From positions 33,033 to 97,032 of the forward strand of contig NZ_ALJC01000118.1 of NCBI RefSeq assembly GCF_000282975.1: 64,000 nucleotides of DNA. Direction: 5' to 3'. How positions within the stretch are numbered: position 1 is the stretch's first letter; every line of letters starts with the position of its first letter. This DNA comes from Pseudomonas psychrophila HA-4. GTDB lineage: Bacteria; Pseudomonadota; Gammaproteobacteria; Pseudomonadales; Pseudomonadaceae. The notes under the pieces were generated by a model that was not told the origin of the DNA, searched no databases, and saw only the letters and a program-made list of their open reading frames with translations. This document shows positions 60,615-64,000 of this stretch, piece by piece. Made by a program: the position numbers and the translations under genes.

Positions 60615-60946
60615 AGACACTTTCTCACCAGGCTGCCCCAAAAAGGGGCAAATTTCTTTTAATTCAACCACTTGCTTCCCGCGCTGAACGTACGCCAGCT
60701 TGGCGGGAGCAAAAGGGTGGTCATTCTACACACCGACACAGAGGCTCACAAATTAAGCGGCGATTAACCGTAAATTTATGTCGCATTGATGAAGGTTTAA
60801 AGCGATTGCTCGTGCTAGTCAAAACATTTTTTGATGTTGACCGCTGTACGGCGCAGACACCACAAAGCACGCGGCTAAAAAGCCGCATGCTCGTGCGAGT
60901 ATTTTTGATGTGTCAGAACGGCGACCTGGGTAAGGCCGCCGGGGCA
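60615..60946. other. Spacer between gltB and damX
   Basis: 332 bp without a gene. It should hold the gltB promoter (AT-rich stretch around 60745-60785) and the 3' end of the damX transcript. A hairpin GCGGCT/AGCCGC (60871-60886, extended to 60867-60890) with a weak T-run on the minus strand is a possible damX terminator. Confidence 0.5.
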
Positions 60947-62521
60947 TCAGCGAGCTGCTGCCAGTTCTTGTTGGACGCTGGCGACAGTGCGAGGCCAAGG
61001 TTTACCAGCCTGAGTCTTCGCTGGCAAGTTCTTGATTGCCGCAGTAGCAGCGGCATGGCTTGGGAAGTTGCCGTAAGTGACGACGTACAGCGGCTTGCCG
61101 TTCAAGGTTTTCTTGAAGTAGCGAGCTTCGCCGCCCAGTTCTTTAGCCACATTTTGAGCGGAAGCCTCGGAGCTAGTGCCGACAATCTGCACCACATAGT
61201 TGCTGGCTGGCTGGCTGGTGTACCAGCTACCACCCGGTGCGGCCTTGGCCACAGTGACCGGCTTCTCGGCGGGTTTTTCAGCCGCTTTGACCACAGGCTT
61301 TGTTGCAGGGGCTGGAGCAGGCTTGGCAACCGGCGCTGGCGCAGGTTTAGCGGCGGCAACAGCTGGCGCTGGGCGTGGTGCAGGTGTTGGACCGGCTGGC
61401 ACGCCAGCCGGTGGCGCAGTGGTGGTCACGGTGGGTGGCTGAGCAACGCCACCGACAGACGGCACTGCGCCATCATCGCCGTCAGCAATGCCACCTGCCT
61501 CTTCAGCCAGCGGCCCACGCATCACGGGCTGAGATTGACCCACCAGCGGCAACGGCATTGGCTGTGAAGAACCGGCGAAATCTATCGACGGGTTGGCGCC
61601 AGCCTTCGGCGTAGCCTGACCCAACGGTAATTGCCCTTGTTCAGCAGTTGGCGCGGTTGGCGCCTTGCTGCGGCCTGGAATCAAAATGGCCGCGGCGACA
61701 GCCACAACCACTACTGCACCAATGGCCAATACGTGTTTCTTCGGCATCTTGAACCCCATACTTGGACGCTTGACCGCTGAACGGCTAGCAATCATGGCTT
61801 CGATCATTGCATCGCGGGCGACCTGATTGATGATGCCAGGCCAGCCTTCGGAGCTCTCGTGTATATCTGAGATCTGCTGCGCGCTAAAGAGTTCGATTCC
61901 GCGCCCTGCGCCTTCAAGGCGCTGAGCCAGATACTCGCGAGTTTCCTCTTCGGTGTACGGCTGCAATTCGATCACGTGGAAGCGCTCTTCATCAGCGCTT
62001 AGCTGTTCAAGCCCAGCAATCATTGACGGCTCACCAAACAGGAACACGTGCGGGCGGCCTTCTGGCGTGCCCGCCGCCAGCCCCAGCAACGCTTCCAGAG
62101 CAGACTCGTCGAGCTGCTCGGCATCATCGACCAGCAAGTAGACTTCTTGACCGGTGAGCGCCAATTGCACCACTTGAGCTAGGATCGCCCCCACCTCAGG
62201 CCGCGCAACGTTCAGCGTTTGCGCAACTTGGCGCAAGATACCCGCTGCATCGCCAGCACCGCGTGCCGATACCACCACACTCTGCACCGACTGCTTATTG
62301 GTGCTCGCGACCAATGCCTGGCGCAACAGGGTCTTGCCGCTGCCCTCAGGGCCAGTCACCACCAACAGCAATTGACTGTAACGGGCAAGGTGATGCAACT
62401 GCCCGAGCACCGGTTTGCGTTGCGCGGGGAAAAACTTGAAGCCCGGCACCCGAGGGGCGAAGGGGTCGTGATTGAGCTGGAAGTGACCGAGGAACGCCTC
62501 GTCGGCATGCAAACTAGTCAT
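60947..62521 (-). CDS. damX: DamX-like protein: AAA ATPase plus SPOR domain
   Basis: Inner-membrane cell-division-associated protein, 524 residues. The N-terminal ExeA-like ATPase part has Walker A VVTGPEGSGKTLLRQA and Walker B YLLVDDAEQLDESA. One membrane helix follows (VLAIGAVVVVAVAAAILIPG, about 266-285), then a Pro/Ala-rich periplasmic linker. The C-terminal SPOR domain begins near NYVVQIVGTSSEASAQNVAK and binds septal peptidoglycan lacking stem peptides. ATG at 62521, 10 bp after aroB; the aroK-aroB-damX order is conserved in gammaproteobacteria. Confidence 0.88.
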   Translation of the reverse strand: MTSLHADEAFLGHFQLNHDPFAPRVPGFKFFPAQRKPVLGQLHHLARYSQLLLVVTGPEGSGKTLLRQALVASTNKQSVQSVVVSARGAGDAAGILRQVAQTLNVARPEVGAILAQVVQLALTGQEVYLLVDDAEQLDESALEALLGLAAGTPEGRPHVFLFGEPSMIAGLEQLSADEERFHVIELQPYTEEETREYLAQRLEGAGRGIELFSAQQISDIHESSEGWPGIINQVARDAMIEAMIASRSAVKRPSMGFKMPKKHVLAIGAVVVVAVAAAILIPGRSKAPTAPTAEQGQLPLGQATPKAGANPSIDFAGSSQPMPLPLVGQSQPVMRGPLAEEAGGIADGDDGAVPSVGGVAQPPTVTTTAPPAGVPAGPTPAPRPAPAVAAAKPAPAPVAKPAPAPATKPVVKAAEKPAEKPVTVAKAAPGGSWYTSQPASNYVVQIVGTSSEASAQNVAKELGGEARYFKKTLNGKPLYVVTYGNFPSHAAATAAIKNLPAKTQAGKPWPRTVASVQQELAAAR

Positions 62522-62531
62522 CGCGATCTTA

Positions 62532-63632
62532 TTAACCTTTAAGCTGAGCCAGTGCGCGGTAATCCGCACCCAGCGTGGCTTGTAGAACCTCTTGTGGATA
62601 ATCGTCAGTCACTGTTGCTTCACCGATGCGACGCAACAGCACCAAGCGCATACGACCGTCGATCACTTTTTTATCAACTGCCATGTGTTGCATGAAATCG
62701 GCTTCGCTCATTTCAACAGGCGGCACCACCGGCAAACCAGCGCGCTGGAACAGTCGAATCCCGCGGTCACGCTCAGCCTCAGTGATCCAGCCCAAGCGTG
62801 CGGACATTTCCAATGCCATCACGGTACCCGTTGCCACCGCTTCGCCGTGCAACCACACGCCGTAGCCCATGTGGGTTTCGATGGCATGACCGAAAGTATG
62901 GCCGAGATTGAGCGTGGCGCGTACGCCCGACTCGCGCTCGTCAGCGCCCACCACTTCGGCCTTGGCCTCGCATGAACGATGAATCGCCGCTGTCAGGGCC
63001 ACTTGGTCAAGGCCGCGCAGGGCGTCCATGTTCTCTTCAAGCCACGTCAGAAACGGCTCATCGCAGATAAGGCCGTACTTGATGACTTCGGCCAGGCCTG
63101 CCGACAACTCGCGCGCAGGCAGAGTATTGAGCGTTTGGGTATCAATCAGCACCAGATTGGGCTGATAGAAAGCGCCGACCATGTTTTTACCCAGCGGGTG
63201 GTTGATCCCGGTTTTGCCGCCCACCGACGAGTCAACCTGGGACAGCAAGGTGGTGGGCACCTGAATAAAATCAACCCCGCGCTGGTAGCAGGCAGCTGCG
63301 AAGCCAGCCATGTCGCCCACCACACCGCCGCCCAGGGCGACTACGGTAGTACGGCGATCGTGGCGAGCGGTGAGCAGGCCATCGAAAATCAGTTGCAGGG
63401 TTTCCCAGTTTTTGAACGATTCACCGTCCGGCAGGATGATCGGCACCACTGAGAACTGCGCAAGGCTGCGGGTCAGACGCTCAAGGTAGAGTGGCGCGAC
63501 GGTTTCATTGGTCACAATCGCCACCTGACGACCGGCGATATGCGGGGCCAGCAACTCGGGCTGATCCAACAAACCTTCGCCAATATGAATTGGGTAGCTA
63601 CGCTCGCCTAGATCAACCTTCAGTGTCTGCAT
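62532..63632 (-). CDS. aroB: 3-dehydroquinate synthase AroB
   Basis: Second step of the shikimate pathway: turns DAHP into 3-dehydroquinate using NAD+ and a divalent metal. 366 residues. Motifs: VALGGGVVGDMAGFAAACY, PTTLLSQVDSSVGGKTGIN and LNLGHTFGHAIETHMGYG, which includes metal-binding histidines. ATG at 63632 with GGGG upstream; an earlier in-frame codon at 63695 is unlikely. 132 bp separate it from aroK. Confidence 0.97.
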   Translation of the reverse strand: MQTLKVDLGERSYPIHIGEGLLDQPELLAPHIAGRQVAIVTNETVAPLYLERLTRSLAQFSVVPIILPDGESFKNWETLQLIFDGLLTARHDRRTTVVALGGGVVGDMAGFAAACYQRGVDFIQVPTTLLSQVDSSVGGKTGINHPLGKNMVGAFYQPNLVLIDTQTLNTLPARELSAGLAEVIKYGLICDEPFLTWLEENMDALRGLDQVALTAAIHRSCEAKAEVVGADERESGVRATLNLGHTFGHAIETHMGYGVWLHGEAVATGTVMALEMSARLGWITEAERDRGIRLFQRAGLPVVPPVEMSEADFMQHMAVDKKVIDGRMRLVLLRRIGEATVTDDYPQEVLQATLGADYRALAQLKG

Positions 63633-63764
63633 GAAACCCCGCGTAGAAAGAGGGCGCTGGCGCCCTGCTTCGCAATTATCAAGTGATGGCCACACCGCTG
63701 AACGGGCATGGTGGGCGCCGAGGATAACGCATTTCGTGGCGCACTTTAATCGCCCGTAACCGAG

Positions 63765-64000
63765 TCAACGCGGAGGTAGCTGCGCCAGACGCTCGAGAAT
63801 ATCCAGAACTACCATTCGCGGCGGCCGCTCATCGGTTTCGACCACCAGGTCGGCGATTTCCCGATACAGCGGATCGCGCATGGCCAGCAAGTCACGCAGG
63901 GTTTTCTCCGGGTTGGCTGTGCGCAACAAAGGCCGATTGCGGTCGCGCGCAGTGCGGGCAACCTGCTGCTCGACGGATGCATGCAAATACACCACCCGCC
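63765..64000 (-). CDS. aroK: Shikimate kinase AroK (5' part cut off by window edge)
   Basis: Phosphorylates shikimate with ATP. Only the C-terminal 78 residues or so are visible, including VYLHASVEQQVARTARDRNR (the lid arginines) and PLLRTANPEKTLRDLLAMRD, ending ERLAQLPPR. The frame runs off the window end. It heads the aroK-aroB-damX gene group. Confidence 0.93.
   Translation of the reverse strand, partial: RVVYLHASVEQQVARTARDRNRPLLRTANPEKTLRDLLAMRDPLYREIADLVVETDERPPRMVVLDILERLAQLPPR

Overview
The window is chromosomal DNA of a Pseudomonas, most likely the P. fluorescens/P. fragi side of the genus. The backbone order glnE-aceE-aceF-dipA-msrA at the left and hemE-gltD-gltB-damX-aroB-aroK at the right matches, from memory, the order in P. 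aeruginosa. GC-rich codon use, REP/REPIN repeats and the paired gene families agree. I see no prophage, insertion sequence, CRISPR array, rRNA or tRNA.

Layout. 1-11.8 kb: the 5' part of glnE (minus), the pyruvate dehydrogenase genes aceEF behind two near-identical 15-bp palindromes, a PhoD-like phosphatase, the c-di-GMP phosphodiesterase dipA (degenerate GGDEF, intact EAL) and msrA. 11.8-19.3 kb: rlmJ, a small unknown gene, and the divergent proline genes putP/putA, whose spacer carries six GTTGCA motifs expected for PutA autoregulation. 19.4-26.8 kb: a small membrane protein, a K+/H+ antiporter, an MscK-type channel and selO. 26.9-31.2 kb is accessory: three tandem zinc-ribbon membrane proteins, a structured leader in front of a DUF3077-type gene, a higBA toxin-antitoxin pair, trxC and a lone parA.

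31.5-49.1 kb is a complete aryl polyene (APE) pigment cluster: about 21 co-directional, mostly overlapping genes. Two ACPs, two ketosynthases plus a chain-length factor, a ketoreductase, a dehydratase and a ligase-dehydratase fusion build the polyene. An aromatic amino acid ammonia-lyase probably supplies the aryl starter. A methyltransferase and a halogenase-like flavoprotein may decorate the head. Acyltransferases, a glycosyltransferase, a LolA-like carrier, an MMPL exporter and a lipoprotein probably attach the product to a lipid and move it to the outer membrane.

49.1-53.3 kb is a second accessory patch: a PemK/MazF-like toxin without a visible partner, a second copy of the structured leader in front of a DUF6124-type gene, an antitoxin whose toxin is truncated, and a divergent LysR/MFS pair. 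53.3-64 kb: hemE, gltD-gltB (glutamate synthase) and damX-aroB-aroK, the last cut by the window edge.

The most unusual observation is the twin leader (28650-28784 and 49954-50096). Both copies fold into the same shape: a long outer stem, a UUCG-capped hairpin, a CCGG/CCGG hairpin, then a hairpin that covers the Shine-Dalgarno sequence of a short gene of unknown function. A second is a REPIN repeat lying in frame inside the signal-peptide region of the APE LolA-like gene.
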